From the NCBI RefSeq assembly GCF_014202765.1, contig NZ_JACHHN010000004.1, forward strand, positions 186,001 to 250,000: 64,000 nucleotides of DNA. Reading direction: 5' to 3'. Source of the stretch: Silvimonas terrae (lineage in GTDB: Bacteria; Pseudomonadota; Gammaproteobacteria; Burkholderiales; Chitinibacteraceae). The notes under the pieces are model-generated. The model worked only from the letters and a program-made list of their open reading frames with translations, was not told the DNA's origin and did not search any database. Each line of letters begins with the position of its first letter. The stretch's first letter is position 1. Below, one piece after another: positions 1-8,972 of this stretch. The translations under genes were made by a program, and so were the position numbers.

Positions 1-38
1 GCGGTGATGGCAGCAAAATCGGCGGTCGGTGTGCTCAT
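1..38 (-). CDS. 5' end of a gene leaving the window, perhaps panC
   Basis: An ATG on the minus strand at 38-36 overlaps the panB stop codon by one base (TGATG), and the frame stays open for the 12 codons visible before the window edge. The peptide begins [12 protein letters not shown]. Such a stop-start overlap indicates translational coupling to panB. Pantothenate synthetase (panC) often follows panB, but the visible residues are not diagnostic, so the identity is only a guess from position. Confidence 0.4.
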   Translation of the reverse strand, partial: MSTPTADFAAIT

Positions 39-829
39 CAGAAGGAATGCTCTTCCGCCGGGAACGTACTGCCCTTGACGGCCTTGACGTAGTTTTCCAC
101 CGCGCCCTGAATGCTGCTGGCGCCGGTCATGAAGTTCTTCACAAAGCGCGCTTTCTTGCCCGGATAAATGCCCAGCATGTCGTGCAGCACCAGGACCTGA
201 CCATCACAGTTCACGCCCGCACCAATCCCGATGGTGGGAATGGAGAGCAATCCGGTCACGGCGGTGGCGACGGCAGCCGGCACCATTTCCATCAAGACAA
301 GGCTGGCCCCGGCGGCTTGCAGCGCCAGCGCGTCACGCTTGAGGGTTTCGGCCTCGGTATCGGTCTTGCCCTGTACTTTGTAGCCACCGTACAGGTTGAC
401 GGATTGCGGCTGCAGGCCAATGTGTACGCAAACCGGAATACCCCGGTTCACCAGAAAATCCACGGTCTCGACCATGACCATGCCGCCTTCCAGCTTGACC
501 ATTTCTGCGCCGGCCTGCATCAGGCGCACGGCGCTATCAAATGCCTGCTGTGGGCTGGCCTGATACGCGCCAAACGGCAGATCCGCCAGCACCATGGCGT
601 CTTTGGTGCCTTTGGCGACGCAAGCGGTGTGGTAAATCATGTGATCCAGCGTCACCGGCAGCGTGGAGCTCTGGCCCTGAACGGTGTTGCCCAGCGAATC
701 CCCAATCAGCAGGACATCGACACCGGCTTCATCCAGCAATGTGGCAAAGCTGGCTTCGTAACAGGTCAGCATGGCGATCTTCTGACCATCCTGCTTCATC
801 TTGTTCAGGGTATTGACGGTGACTTTCAT
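38..829 (-). CDS. panB: 3-methyl-2-oxobutanoate hydroxymethyltransferase
   Basis: This cytoplasmic enzyme makes ketopantoate from 2-oxoisovalerate and 5,10-methylenetetrahydrofolate, the first committed step of pantothenate and CoA synthesis. The product of 263 residues matches the usual PanB length (about 264). Family sequence is seen at the N-terminus ([10 protein letters not shown]), in the metal and substrate loop [10 protein letters not shown], and in ADLPFGAYQ and KLEGG. The frame is open 15 codons further upstream, but the start at 829 has AGGAAG about ten bases before it and gives the normal N-terminus [10 protein letters not shown]. It lies downstream of folK on the same strand, with an 84-base gap, and its stop overlaps the next start. 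Confidence 0.97.
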   Translation of the reverse strand: MKVTVNTLNKMKQDGQKIAMLTCYEASFATLLDEAGVDVLLIGDSLGNTVQGQSSTLPVTLDHMIYHTACVAKGTKDAMVLADLPFGAYQASPQQAFDSAVRLMQAGAEMVKLEGGMVMVETVDFLVNRGIPVCVHIGLQPQSVNLYGGYKVQGKTDTEAETLKRDALALQAAGASLVLMEMVPAAVATAVTGLLSIPTIGIGAGVNCDGQVLVLHDMLGIYPGKKARFVKNFMTGASSIQGAVENYVKAVKGSTFPAEEHSF

Positions 830-913
830 GGTTTTGACTTCCTGTCGAAAACGGCTAACCGGTGCAGAAAACATGGGCGCAGCGCCAGATTGGTGCAGCG
901 CGCCAATCGCAGT

Positions 914-1402
914 TTAGCCCAACGGGTGCAGGGTCTGGCTCGCGACTTTCCCCAGGAAGGCCGTTGCAAGGCCAAGTCCGGGGATCACGACATCCGGGGC
1001 AATTTCGGCAAGTGGCACCAATACAAAGGCGCGCTCGTGCATGCGGGGGTGCGGAATGATCAGATGCGCGTCTTGCCGGGTGATGTTGTCATACAACAGT
1101 ACATCCAGGTCCAGTGTGCGCGGCGCGTTGCGAAAGGTGCGCTGACGCCCCTGGAGCGATTCAATCTGCAACAAACCTTGCAAGAGTTCATCCGGGGTGA
1201 GGCTGGTGGCCAGTTCTGCCACGGCATTCACAAAATCAGGCTGGTCTGCGTACCCCACCGGGGCCGACGCATAAAAGCGCGAACAGGCCACCAGCGTTGT
1301 TTGGGGTAACTCACCCAGGGCACTCACGGCAGCCGCCAATTGCGCCGCCGGGTCATCCAGATTAGCGCCCAGCGCAATAAAGGCGCGGTGCAACGTGTTC
1401 AT
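914..1402 (-). CDS. folK: 2-amino-4-hydroxy-6-hydroxymethyldihydropteridine pyrophosphokinase
   Basis: HPPK transfers pyrophosphate from ATP to 6-hydroxymethyl-7,8-dihydropterin in folate synthesis. The 162-residue product has the normal length, the N-terminal FIALGANL strand, and the signature RTLDLDVLLYD near residue 95 that carries the two magnesium-binding aspartates. HPRMHERAFVLVPLAEIAP is the typical C-terminal segment. The start codon overlaps the pcnB stop by one base (TAATG), so pcnB and folK are probably translationally coupled; pcnB-folK-panB is a common order in proteobacteria. Confidence 0.97.
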   Translation of the reverse strand: MNTLHRAFIALGANLDDPAAQLAAAVSALGELPQTTLVACSRFYASAPVGYADQPDFVNAVAELATSLTPDELLQGLLQIESLQGRQRTFRNAPRTLDLDVLLYDNITRQDAHLIIPHPRMHERAFVLVPLAEIAPDVVIPGLGLATAFLGKVASQTLHPLG

Positions 1403-2760
1403 TACTCGGCGCCACCACTACTCTCGCCGCCCGGCTTGGCCGCACCACCCGCTTTACCCGTGGGCTTGCGGCGGCGGCGTTTGCGATCCGGCCCTTTTTG
1501 CGGACCGGTTACGCGGGCGATCATGGCAGAACGGGTATCGTCGTCACAGAACTGGAACTGCGTCCACCATTCCACCAGCTCTTTATCCACCAGCCCGCAT
1601 TCACCGCGCAGGGCCAGAAAATCATAGGCGGCGCGGAAACGCTGTTGTTCAAACAGGCGGAACGGCCGGCTGCCCACGCGCTGTTCAAAGCGCGGTTGCA
1701 GCAACCAGATTTCTTTCATGGCTGCGCCATAACGGTTGGGGATAGCCAGCCGTTTTTCGACGTTGGTTTCCACTTCGTTCATGGCCGCCATCAGCGCCGG
1801 CACGGTGTGCTCACCCGCCGCCAGCTTCTTCTGCCAGGAGGCTTCCACCTCATGCCACAACAAAGCAGCAAACAGGAAGCCGGCAGAAACGGGCTTGTCT
1901 TCGGCCAGACGCTTGTCGGTATTGGCCAGCGCCTTTTGCAAGAACGCGGTGGTCTGCGGCGTCTTCAGCAGTTGATCAAGCACCGGGAACAGATACTTGT
2001 GCAGACCGTCGGCCTTGAGCGCCATCAGGCAATCCCAGGCACGACCAGACAGCAAGAGCTTCATCATCTCGTCAAACAAACGGGCGGACGGGATGTTCTG
2101 CAGCAGGCCGGCACACTCGGCAATCGGCTTGCGCGTGGGCGGGGCGATGTCCAGACCCAGCTTGGCAGAGAGGCGGATTGCCCGCAGCATGCGCACCGGG
2201 TCTTCCCGGTAGCGGATGCCCGGATCGCCAATCATCACCAGACGGCGGGCTTCCAGATCATCTACACCGTGATGGAAATCCAGGATTTCTTCGCGGGATG
2301 GGTCGTAGTAAAGCGCATTGACGGTGAAGTCGCGGCGCAATGCATCGTCTTCCAAAGAGCCGTAGACATTGTCGCGCAGGATGCGGCCAGACTCATCCGT
2401 GGGGGCTTCTCCTGCGCCACGGAAGGTGGTGACTTCAATGATTTCTTCGCCGCCGCGCTCGTAAAACGGCACATGCACAATGCGAAAGCGCCGGCCAATA
2501 ATGCGGGAGCGATTAAATACGTGACGGACCTGCTCTGGCGTGGCGCTGGTCGCCACATCAAAGTCTTTGGGCGCTTTGCCCAGCATCAGGTCGCGCACTG
2601 CGCCGCCCACCACGTAGGCTTCATAGCCTGCTTCTTGCAGGCGGTCACACACTTTCAGCGCGCCAGAATGAATATCCTCGCGGCGCACGCCGTAGTGTTT
2701 GGCATGCAACACACGTTTGCCCGGGCGCCGTAGCACCTTGCCGATCAATTTGCGAATCAT
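1402..2760 (-). CDS. pcnB: Poly(A) polymerase I
   Basis: PcnB adds poly(A) tails to RNA 3' ends and so promotes degradation of mRNAs and small RNAs. The 452-residue protein belongs to the class II nucleotidyltransferases. The catalytic site is seen as GGAVRDLMLGKAPKDFDVAT (residues about 52-71), followed by RRDFTVNALYYDP and the RNA-binding stretch YREDPVRMLRAIR. It is told apart from CCA-adding enzyme by its basic N-terminus (RKLIGKVLRRPGKR) and by the lysine/arginine-rich tail KRRRRKPTGK. It is the first gene of a pcnB-folK-panB run. Confidence 0.95.
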   Translation of the reverse strand: MIRKLIGKVLRRPGKRVLHAKHYGVRREDIHSGALKVCDRLQEAGYEAYVVGGAVRDLMLGKAPKDFDVATSATPEQVRHVFNRSRIIGRRFRIVHVPFYERGGEEIIEVTTFRGAGEAPTDESGRILRDNVYGSLEDDALRRDFTVNALYYDPSREEILDFHHGVDDLEARRLVMIGDPGIRYREDPVRMLRAIRLSAKLGLDIAPPTRKPIAECAGLLQNIPSARLFDEMMKLLLSGRAWDCLMALKADGLHKYLFPVLDQLLKTPQTTAFLQKALANTDKRLAEDKPVSAGFLFAALLWHEVEASWQKKLAAGEHTVPALMAAMNEVETNVEKRLAIPNRYGAAMKEIWLLQPRFEQRVGSRPFRLFEQQRFRAAYDFLALRGECGLVDKELVEWWTQFQFCDDDTRSAMIARVTGPQKGPDRKRRRRKPTGKAGGAAKPGGESSGGAE

Positions 2761-3107
2761 CGTTTGACCAAAGAAAACCGGCAGACTGCGTTCAGTTCAT
2801 GGCTGATGCTGTCTTGCCGCAAGCGGCCCGTTTCGGGCCAGTCAAGCCGCTAACCAAACCACCCGAGCAAACACGGCACGCTCACATGCGGCCAGGGCGG
2901 TTTCGTTAGCGGCCCTGAAAAGGCGCTCATTATACAGTCAGCATGATGCAACTGCGGCAACCGTCATGCACAAAAAAGCATGGTGCATGCTGACGATCAA
3001 TTCAACTGTCATGATGCATTGCACCGCAGACTGCCGCTGCCCGGCTTGCCCCGGTGCGGTGCATAGTGAGGTCAGCCCCTTTTTGCCTTTGTTTGCCGGA
3101 GATCCGT
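2761..3107. promoter_or_regulatory. Divergent intergenic region between pcnB and phzF-like gene
   Basis: This 347-base spacer holds no convincing gene. On the minus strand a perfect TATAAT at 2934-2929 could be the -10 of the pcnB operon, although no good -35 lies at the right distance. To its right are three imperfect copies of a short palindromic word, catgNtgca-like, near 2942, 2981 and 3010. A regulator could bind these, but nothing in the sequence proves it. A GGAG at about 3098 is the ribosome site of the plus-strand gene. Confidence 0.4.
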
Positions 3108-3974
3108 ATGGCCAGTTATCGTTACCGCATCGTCAATGTCTTTGCTGAAACCCCGTGGGCCGGCAACCCGCTGGCGGTGTTTGAGGATGCCCGCGGGCTG
3201 GACGCCGCCGCAATGCAGACGCTGGCGCAACAGCTTAATTTGTCCGAGACCACCTTTGTTTTTCCCTCCGCCAGGGCCGATGCACAGGTGCGCATCTTTA
3301 CCCCGACTTATGAGTTGCCGTTTGCCGGCCATCCGACCCTCGGCACGGCGTGGGTGCTGGCGCAAACGCTGGGGAAATCTCACCTGACGCTGGAATTCAA
3401 AGCCGGTGTCATCCCGGTGGTAGCCCATGAACACCACCGTATGCAACTGAGTGCCAACGCCCCCACCTACCGCTTTGCGCCGCCCGCCGCAGACATGGCG
3501 CACGCACTGGGCATTGCGCCGGAGCAAGTGGCCGGCACGCCGCGCTTTGTGAATACCGGGACAGAACAACTGGTGGTGCCGCTGGCCAGTGCCGAGGCGG
3601 TGCAGGCATGCACACCTGATCTGGCCCTGATGAATATCCACGCAAAGAACGAGCGTGGCATTATCCAGACGCTGGTCTGGGCCTGGGCGGAGGACGACAT
3701 TGTGGCGCGCTTTTTCTGGGTACAGAATGGGCAACTGGCCGAGGACCACGGCACGGGTTCGGCCTGCGCCAACCTGGGCGGCTGGCTGCTGGCCGAACAA
3801 ACTACTACGCTCCCCCTGACTGCCAGCATGGTGCAGGGGCACGGCATTGGCCGGCTGGCTCATCTGAGCTTGCTGATTGATGCAGACAAACAAATTCATG
3901 TGGGCGGACGGGTAGCCGAAGTGGGCCGGGGCGAATTTGACTGGCCAGATCACGGCGGCAACGCGCTCGCCTGA
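3108..3974 (+). CDS. PhzF family isomerase-like protein
   Basis: The 288-residue product belongs to the PhzF/YddE family, which has a diaminopimelate-epimerase-like two-domain fold. Recognisable blocks are WAGNPLAVFEDA (residues 17-28), the acidic catalytic motif LSETTFVFP around residue 47, PFAGHPTLGTAWVL and, in the C-terminal half, EDHGTGSACANLGGWL. Only phenazine-cluster PhzF has a firmly known reaction. No phenazine genes lie nearby, so the substrate here is unknown. The frame is open 18 codons upstream, but GGAG precedes the ATG at 3108 and the family N-terminus (YRIVNVFAETP) begins there. It is a single gene with its own terminator. Confidence 0.9.
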   Translation: MASYRYRIVNVFAETPWAGNPLAVFEDARGLDAAAMQTLAQQLNLSETTFVFPSARADAQVRIFTPTYELPFAGHPTLGTAWVLAQTLGKSHLTLEFKAGVIPVVAHEHHRMQLSANAPTYRFAPPAADMAHALGIAPEQVAGTPRFVNTGTEQLVVPLASAEAVQACTPDLALMNIHAKNERGIIQTLVWAWAEDDIVARFFWVQNGQLAEDHGTGSACANLGGWLLAEQTTTLPLTASMVQGHGIGRLAHLSLLIDADKQIHVGGRVAEVGRGEFDWPDHGGNALA

Positions 3975-3996
3975 CGCGCGCCATTTGCAAAAAACC

Positions 3997-4029
3997 AGCG
4001 CCTTGCTGACGGGGCGCTTTTTCTTTTTG
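3997..4029 (+). terminator. Intrinsic terminator after the phzF-like gene
   Basis: An AGCGCC/GGCGCT stem is followed by a long T-rich tract (3' arm from 4013, T-run to about 4028). It lies 22 bases past the stop codon. Confidence 0.75.
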
Positions 4030-4150
4030 TCGGACAAGCGAACCAGTTAACCCCCCAAGCGGTCGAAACGCAGACATAATACCGGGCCGGTCATATGCCG
4101 CCGGTGTTACCCTCCGCCACCTGTTGTCTTTGTTATCAGAAACGCCCGCC

Positions 4151-5305
4151 ATGATTTCCAGAAACCTGTCCCGTACGTTGATTGCTTGTTCCCTCCTGCT
4201 CGCCGCTTCGGCTCAGGCCTTTACTCCGCCCGTTCCAGAAATCAACGCCAAGGCGTACTACCTGACGGATTTTCAAAGTGGCTCCGAACTGGCATCACGT
4301 GATGCCAATATGCGGGTCGAGCCCGCCAGCCTGACCAAACTGATGACCGCTTATGTGGTATTCAAAGCCGTCAAGGAAGGCCGTATTCGCCTGGACCAGC
4401 AACTGACCGTCTCCACCAAAGGCTGGAAGACCGAAGGTTCGCGCATGTTCCTGGACCCGAAAGCCCCGGCCCGGGTTGATGACCTGATCAAGGGCATGAT
4501 TGTGCAGTCCGGCAACGATGCCTGCGTGACGCTGGCCGAAGCCATTGCCGGCAGCGAAGAAGTGTTTGCGCAGATGATGAACCAGCAAGCGCAGCGTCTT
4601 GGCATGACGGGTTCGCACTTTATGAACTCCACCGGCCTGCCGGACCCCAACCACTATATGACAGTGGCAGACCTGGGCAAGATTGCTGCGGCCATCATCC
4701 GCGACTACCCGGAGTTCTATCCGATCTACTCCATGAAGGAGTTCACGTACAACAAGATTCGCCAGCCCAACCGCAATCTGTTGCTGTACCGTGATCCGAA
4801 TGTGGATGGCATGAAAACCGGTCACACCAACTCGGCCGGTTTCAACCTGGTGGCCAGTACGCACAAGGATGGCCGCCGTTTGATCTCGGTGGTGGTCGGC
4901 ACCACGGGCGATGAAGTTCGCGCCAATGAATCGGCCAAGCTCTTGAACTGGGGCACGCAATTCTTTGACACGCCCAAAGTGTTCACCGCCAAACAGCCGC
5001 TGGCCACCCAGCAGGTCTACAAAGGCGCCGAGAGCAGCGTGAAAGTGGGCTTTGTGAATGATCAGTTTGTCACCGTGCCCAAGGGCGATGGCAGCAAGGT
5101 CACCACACAGGTCAAACTGGATGAGCCGCTGATTGCGCCGATCAAGGCCGGCCAGCAACTGGGCACCATTGATGTGCTCGATCAAGGCAAGGTGATTGCG
5201 CAGTACCCGGCGCAAGCCCTGGAAAACGTCGAGGAAGCCGGCTTCTTTGGCCGCCTGATCGACAGCATCAAACTGATGTTCCACAAGTGGTTCGGCGGCA
5301 AATAA
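4151..5305 (+). CDS. dacC: D-alanyl-D-alanine carboxypeptidase (PBP5/6 type)
   Basis: This periplasmic penicillin-binding protein removes the terminal D-Ala from peptidoglycan pentapeptides. The 384-residue product starts with a signal peptide (about residues 1-23, cleaved after AQA). The three active-site motifs are intact: SLTK at 60-63, SGN at 120-122 and KTG at 222-224. The C-terminal PBP5 domain ends in an amphipathic helix (LIDSIKLMFHKWF) that would anchor it to the inner membrane. The ATG at 4151 is preferred over one nine codons upstream because the signal peptide starts there. The symbol could equally be dacA; the paralogue cannot be decided from the sequence. Confidence 0.93.
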   Translation: MISRNLSRTLIACSLLLAASAQAFTPPVPEINAKAYYLTDFQSGSELASRDANMRVEPASLTKLMTAYVVFKAVKEGRIRLDQQLTVSTKGWKTEGSRMFLDPKAPARVDDLIKGMIVQSGNDACVTLAEAIAGSEEVFAQMMNQQAQRLGMTGSHFMNSTGLPDPNHYMTVADLGKIAAAIIRDYPEFYPIYSMKEFTYNKIRQPNRNLLLYRDPNVDGMKTGHTNSAGFNLVASTHKDGRRLISVVVGTTGDEVRANESAKLLNWGTQFFDTPKVFTAKQPLATQQVYKGAESSVKVGFVNDQFVTVPKGDGSKVTTQVKLDEPLIAPIKAGQQLGTIDVLDQGKVIAQYPAQALENVEEAGFFGRLIDSIKLMFHKWFGGK

Positions 5306-5331
5306 GCGACCGCATCCGTCATTTGTGCCCA

Positions 5332-5368
5332 CAATGCCCGCACGCTGTCCGCTGCGGGCATTGTTTTT
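5332..5368 (+). terminator. Intrinsic terminator after dacC
   Basis: A perfect 11-base stem (CAATGCCCGCA/TGCGGGCATTG) is followed by TTTTT. Confidence 0.9.
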
Positions 5369-5405
5369 GCGTTAAAGCAGATGACACCACTTTGCGGAAA
5401 GCCCC

Positions 5406-5858
5406 GTGCCTGCAGGAATCGCCATCGCCATTGTTGAACATACCCGGCCCAGTGTGGCCGGGCAGATCGTTCATATCCTGCAACAAGCCATGCCAGACGC
5501 CCCCTGGCTACCGGAAGCCACCATTTTGATGCTGGATCAGGCGCGCTATCTGGGTGCGCTGCGTGGTGAGTCCTTGTGCGGCGTGCTCGCCCTCTCTGCA
5601 CTGGACGAAGGGCGGCAGGTGGTTTCGTCATTTGCAGTGTTACCAGTCTGGCAGCGCCAGGGCATCGGCCAGATGTTGCTGGAAGCCGCCATCGGACTGG
5701 CCGGCCAGGAGGCACTGTTGCTGGCCGTGCAGGCCAGCAACGGCGGCGCGCTCACTCTCTATCGGCGCGTGGGCTTTACCGAACATGGGCGGTTTGTGGA
5801 TGAAACCCATGGCGAGGCCATGATCCGCCTGTGGCGACCCGCCGCTCAATCAATCTGA
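5406..5858 (+). CDS. GNAT family N-acetyltransferase
   Basis: The 150-residue protein has the GNAT fold. The acetyl-CoA-binding motif A is visible as VLPVWQRQGIGQMLLEAA (residues about 79-96), with the Q-x-x-G-x-G loop, followed by LLLAVQASNGGALTLYRRVGF, the usual motif B. The substrate cannot be told. The start is a GTG, with GGAAAG about five bases upstream; no ATG exists near the N-terminus. Its 3' end overlaps the end of the convergent MFS gene by 13 bases. Confidence 0.82.
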   Translation: MPAGIAIAIVEHTRPSVAGQIVHILQQAMPDAPWLPEATILMLDQARYLGALRGESLCGVLALSALDEGRQVVSSFAVLPVWQRQGIGQMLLEAAIGLAGQEALLLAVQASNGGALTLYRRVGFTEHGRFVDETHGEAMIRLWRPAAQSI

Positions 5859-7060
5859 CGGATTGCCGGCATACCCCAGATCAACAGCAACATGGCGGCG
5901 CTCATGGTCAGACAGAACACTGGCATGATGACGCCAATGCCGATATGCAACGACAACAAACCGGTCACCATGGCGTAACTGAGGGGCGACAAGCCCATTG
6001 AGGCCATGGTGTTCAGACTCATCACCCGGCCGATTTTGCTGCGATCAGCATACTGCTGGATCAGCGACATCATGGGCACGTTATTGCTGACCACGCCCAG
6101 ACCGGTCAGGAACTGCACGCATACCGCCAGTGCCAGCCACGTCACGTGCGACAGGCTGCCCAGCAATACCCCTTCCGCCACGATCACCAGTGCAATCATC
6201 AACAAGCGCTTTTTGCGGGGCGGGAAAATGGTCAGCAGGAAGCCACCGGTGACCATCCCCGCCGCAAACGCACTTTGCAGGTAGGACAGCACCGCCGCAT
6301 TGCCGTGCAGATTGTCTGCCGCCACGATCGGCACACCCAACGCCAGCGGCCCCATAAACAGCAAATTGGCAATGGCGTAAATGATCATCAAGGAACGCAA
6401 CACCGGGGACGACAGCGCGTATTGCACGCCTTCCTTGAGTTCCGCCAGCACATGTTTGCGGGCGGCATGCCAATCCATCGGCGGCTCTTTGACCTGCGCC
6501 ACGCACAGCGTCCCCGCCGCCAGCATGATGGCGGTGAACACAAACACCCACTCATAACTCAGCAGCGCCAATAACGCGCCGCCCAGCACCGGCCCGAACA
6601 CAAGGCCAATCTGGTTGGTGGTCAGCATGACGGAGTTGGCGCGGGGTAAATCCAGATCCGGCACCACACTGGGCAAGAGGGCATCCCGCGCGGGCCAGAA
6701 AAACGCATCCAGCGCGCCATACAAAAAGGCAAACCCCGTCAGCGTGACAATATTGAGCGCATTGAAGTACAGCAAGCCGACCAGCGCCAGCATCAGAAAT
6801 ACGCGGGTGGTCAATGAAAACCGGATGATGCGCGTGCGCTTCATCCGGTCAGCCAGCACACCGCCAAACGCCATCAACACAATACGCGGGACAGACCCCG
6901 CAATCATCACAAAGCCAAGCTGTTCCTTGACCCCAAGGGTTTTGACCACATACCAGGTTTCAGAGAGTGTGGCGACGGCCAGCGCCAGGTTGCCAAAAAT
7001 ACTGGAGAACCAAAGCAGTAAAAAATTGCGATTACGAAAGAGCGACGAGACCTGGGTCAT
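5846..7060 (-). CDS. MFS transporter (enterobactin exporter EntS-like/MFS_3 family)
   Basis: The 404-residue inner-membrane protein has about 12 predicted transmembrane helices. It resembles the MFS_3 branch: [20 protein letters not shown] at the N-terminus, [17 protein letters not shown] in the loop after helix 2, [21 protein letters not shown], and a matching C-terminal half with [21 protein letters not shown]. Members export varied small molecules, so the substrate is unknown. The frame is open about 125 codons further upstream into the pgk leader region, but that stretch is low-complexity and not MFS-like; the start at 7060 gives a proper MFS N-terminus. No strong ribosome site is seen. 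It is divergent from pgk. Confidence 0.85.
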   Translation of the reverse strand: MTQVSSLFRNRNFLLLWFSSIFGNLALAVATLSETWYVVKTLGVKEQLGFVMIAGSVPRIVLMAFGGVLADRMKRTRIIRFSLTTRVFLMLALVGLLYFNALNIVTLTGFAFLYGALDAFFWPARDALLPSVVPDLDLPRANSVMLTTNQIGLVFGPVLGGALLALLSYEWVFVFTAIMLAAGTLCVAQVKEPPMDWHAARKHVLAELKEGVQYALSSPVLRSLMIIYAIANLLFMGPLALGVPIVAADNLHGNAAVLSYLQSAFAAGMVTGGFLLTIFPPRKKRLLMIALVIVAEGVLLGSLSHVTWLALAVCVQFLTGLGVVSNNVPMMSLIQQYADRSKIGRVMSLNTMASMGLSPLSYAMVTGLLSLHIGIGVIMPVFCLTMSAAMLLLIWGMPAIRQID

Positions 7061-7289
7061 TTGGGGCCAAAAACGATGTGTTAGACTGCAAGGCTTGCAC
7101 ACAAGCGGCAACGGGCAGGAAAACCCGCCGCACGACCCGCCCGGGCAACAGGTTGCCAGGCGCGGCGACAAGAAATGCATTATCCAAAAACCTGATTCTA
7201 CCCGGCAGCACACCCCCGCCGACGTGCCTCGGCAAGCCGGGCAAAGACTGGTTTCACAATCACCTGAACTCATCATAGGGAACTGCATC

Positions 7290-8465
7290 ATGGCGTACCG
7301 AAAAATGACCGAGCTGGACTTGTCCGGCAAGAAAGTGCTGATCCGTGCCGACCTCAACGTACCCGTCAAAGATGGCGTGATTGGTGACGACACCCGTATC
7401 CGCGCGTCGTTGCCGACCATTGAGGCCGCACTCAAGGCGGGCGCCGGGGTTATCGTGATGAGTCATCTGGGCCGTCCGACTGAAGGCCAGATCAATCCGG
7501 AAGACAGCCTTGCCGGCGTCGCCGCCCGCATGGGTGAACTGCTGGGCCGCAAGATCGACGTGCTGGACAACTGGGAAGGCTACCAGGTCAAGCCGGGCGA
7601 CGTGGTGCTGCTGCAAAACGTGCGCTGCAACGTGGGCGAGAAGAAAAACAGTGATGATCTGGGCAAGAAATACGCCGCCCTGTGCGATGTATTCGTCAAC
7701 GATGCCTTTGGCACCGCGCACCGCGCTGAAGCCTCGACCCACGCGGTAGCCAAGTTCGCCCCGGCCGCTTGCGCCGGCATTTTGATGGCTGGCGAACTGG
7801 ACGCGCTGGGCAAGGCACTGGCCCATCCGGCCCGCCCGCTGGTGGCGATTGTGGCCGGCTCCAAGGTCTCGACCAAGCTGACCATTCTTGAGTCGCTGGC
7901 CGACAAGGTTGACCAGTTGGTGGTGGGCGGCGGCATTGCCAATACCTTCTTGCTGGCCGAAGGCAAGCAAGTGGGCAAGTCGCTGGCTGAAGCCGATCTG
8001 GTGGGTAACGCCCGTACCGTGATCAGCAAGCTGCGCGCCCGCGGTGGCGATGTGCCGCTGCCGACCGACGTGGTGATCGGCAAGAAGTTCGATGCCAACG
8101 AACCCGCCGTGGTCAAGCCGCTGGCCGCCGTTGAAGCAGACGACATGATTTTTGACATTGGCCCGGATTCGGCCAGGGCACTGGCAGATGTGCTGAAAAA
8201 AGCCGGCACCATTGTCTGGAACGGCCCGGTGGGCGTGTTCGAGTTTGACCAGTTTGGTAACGGCACCAAAGTTGTGGCCGAAGCCATTGCCGAATCGAGC
8301 GCTTTCTCGATCGCGGGCGGTGGTGACACCCTGGCTGCGGTGGCCAAATACGGCATCACCGACAAGGTGAGCTATATCTCCACCGGTGGTGGTGCTTTCC
8401 TGGAATTCCTGGAAGGCAAAGTGCTGCCGGCCGTAGAAATTCTGGAAACCCGTTACAACGGTTAA
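7290..8465 (+). CDS. pgk: Phosphoglycerate kinase
   Basis: Pgk interconverts 1,3-bisphosphoglycerate + ADP and 3-phosphoglycerate + ATP in glycolysis and gluconeogenesis. The 391-residue length is normal. Family motifs are present: [14 protein letters not shown] near residue 19, [49 protein letters not shown] for nucleotide binding, and the C-terminal [12 protein letters not shown] and [13 protein letters not shown]. The open frame runs upstream to 6615 but that part overlaps the divergent MFS gene. ATAGGG lies ten bases before the chosen ATG. A fructose-bisphosphate aldolase gene lies 1.2 kb downstream on the same strand. Confidence 0.98.
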   Translation: MAYRKMTELDLSGKKVLIRADLNVPVKDGVIGDDTRIRASLPTIEAALKAGAGVIVMSHLGRPTEGQINPEDSLAGVAARMGELLGRKIDVLDNWEGYQVKPGDVVLLQNVRCNVGEKKNSDDLGKKYAALCDVFVNDAFGTAHRAEASTHAVAKFAPAACAGILMAGELDALGKALAHPARPLVAIVAGSKVSTKLTILESLADKVDQLVVGGGIANTFLLAEGKQVGKSLAEADLVGNARTVISKLRARGGDVPLPTDVVIGKKFDANEPAVVKPLAAVEADDMIFDIGPDSARALADVLKKAGTIVWNGPVGVFEFDQFGNGTKVVAEAIAESSAFSIAGGGDTLAAVAKYGITDKVSYISTGGGAFLEFLEGKVLPAVEILETRYNG

Positions 8466-8474
8466 TCCGGATCA

Positions 8475-8514
8475 GGACAGATTTGCTGGATACAGATGAT
8501 ACAAAAATCTGTCC
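8475..8514. repeat. Imperfect hairpin with GGACAGATT arms
   Basis: GGACAGATT (8475-8483) is matched by AATCTGTCC (8506-8514), separated by 22 bases, just past the pgk stop. It lacks a T-tract, so it is not a normal terminator. The arms, followed by CCCG, resemble GGACAGATTT/AAATCTGTCC elements scattered in many proteobacterial genomes; that likeness is from memory, not a search. Confidence 0.4.
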
Positions 8515-8533
8515 CCGCTTAAATCAAGTCGTC

Positions 8534-8562
8534 ACAAAAGCCGGGCCGACGCCCGGCTTTTG
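8534..8562. terminator. Intrinsic terminator after pgk
   Basis: Perfect stem ACAAAAGCCGGGC/GCCCGGCTTTTGT with a four-base loop. The symmetry means it could work in both directions; the plus direction serves pgk. Confidence 0.85.
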
Positions 8563-8647
8563 TCATTTCACAATACTTACAGCACAACAAACAGCTATAA
8601 AACATAGGTCGCCCACGCGACCTTTTTTCTTGTGATGGAGTAGCTCA

Positions 8648-8965
8648 ATGCAGTTTGTCCGTGTTCTCGCCTGCGCCATGGTTTGTGCTGGAGCGATCTC
8701 CGCCTGGGCTGCCGACAGTGCCAAACCGTTGAACCTGACCTTGCCGCAATCAGTCGTCGGCTCAGCACCTGCGGCCTCGTCCCCATCTGCCACCGGCCCG
8801 AACAGCAAACGCTGTACCGATCTGCGTGCGCAACGTGACCAATTACAAAAAGATCCGATCGACCGCCAGACCGGCACCATCAGCTCCGCCCGCAAGAGCC
8901 AGATCAAGGGCTTGAACAACGAGCTGCACAAATCCGGCTGCTGGGGCCCGGCTGACGGTCAATAA
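8648..8965 (+). CDS. Small exported protein of unknown function
   Basis: The gene encodes 105 residues that I do not recognise. A signal peptide is clear (residues 1-22, cleavage after AWA), and the mature part holds a Ser/Pro/Ala-rich linker followed by a short helical region with two cysteines (CTDLRAQRDQL and HKSGCWGP) that could form a disulfide in the periplasm. GGAG eight to nine bases before the ATG supports the start. It stands alone between pgk and a frameshifted nucleotidyltransferase gene on the opposite strand. Confidence 0.75.
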   Translation: MQFVRVLACAMVCAGAISAWAADSAKPLNLTLPQSVVGSAPAASSPSATGPNSKRCTDLRAQRDQLQKDPIDRQTGTISSARKSQIKGLNNELHKSGCWGPADGQ

Positions 8966-8972
8966 ACGCCAG

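Noticed and set aside
3108-3974. Phenazine biosynthesis from the PhzF-like gene
   Set aside because: No phzA-E or phzG neighbours; PhzF-like proteins are widespread without phenazines.
6615-7289. N-terminal extension of pgk by 225 codons
   Set aside because: It lies opposite the MFS gene and its own start, has no family similarity, and a normal ribosome site precedes the standard pgk start.
8475-8514. Second terminator for pgk
   Set aside because: Hairpin has a 22-base loop and no T-run; a proper terminator follows at 8534-8562. Kept only as a repeat-like element.
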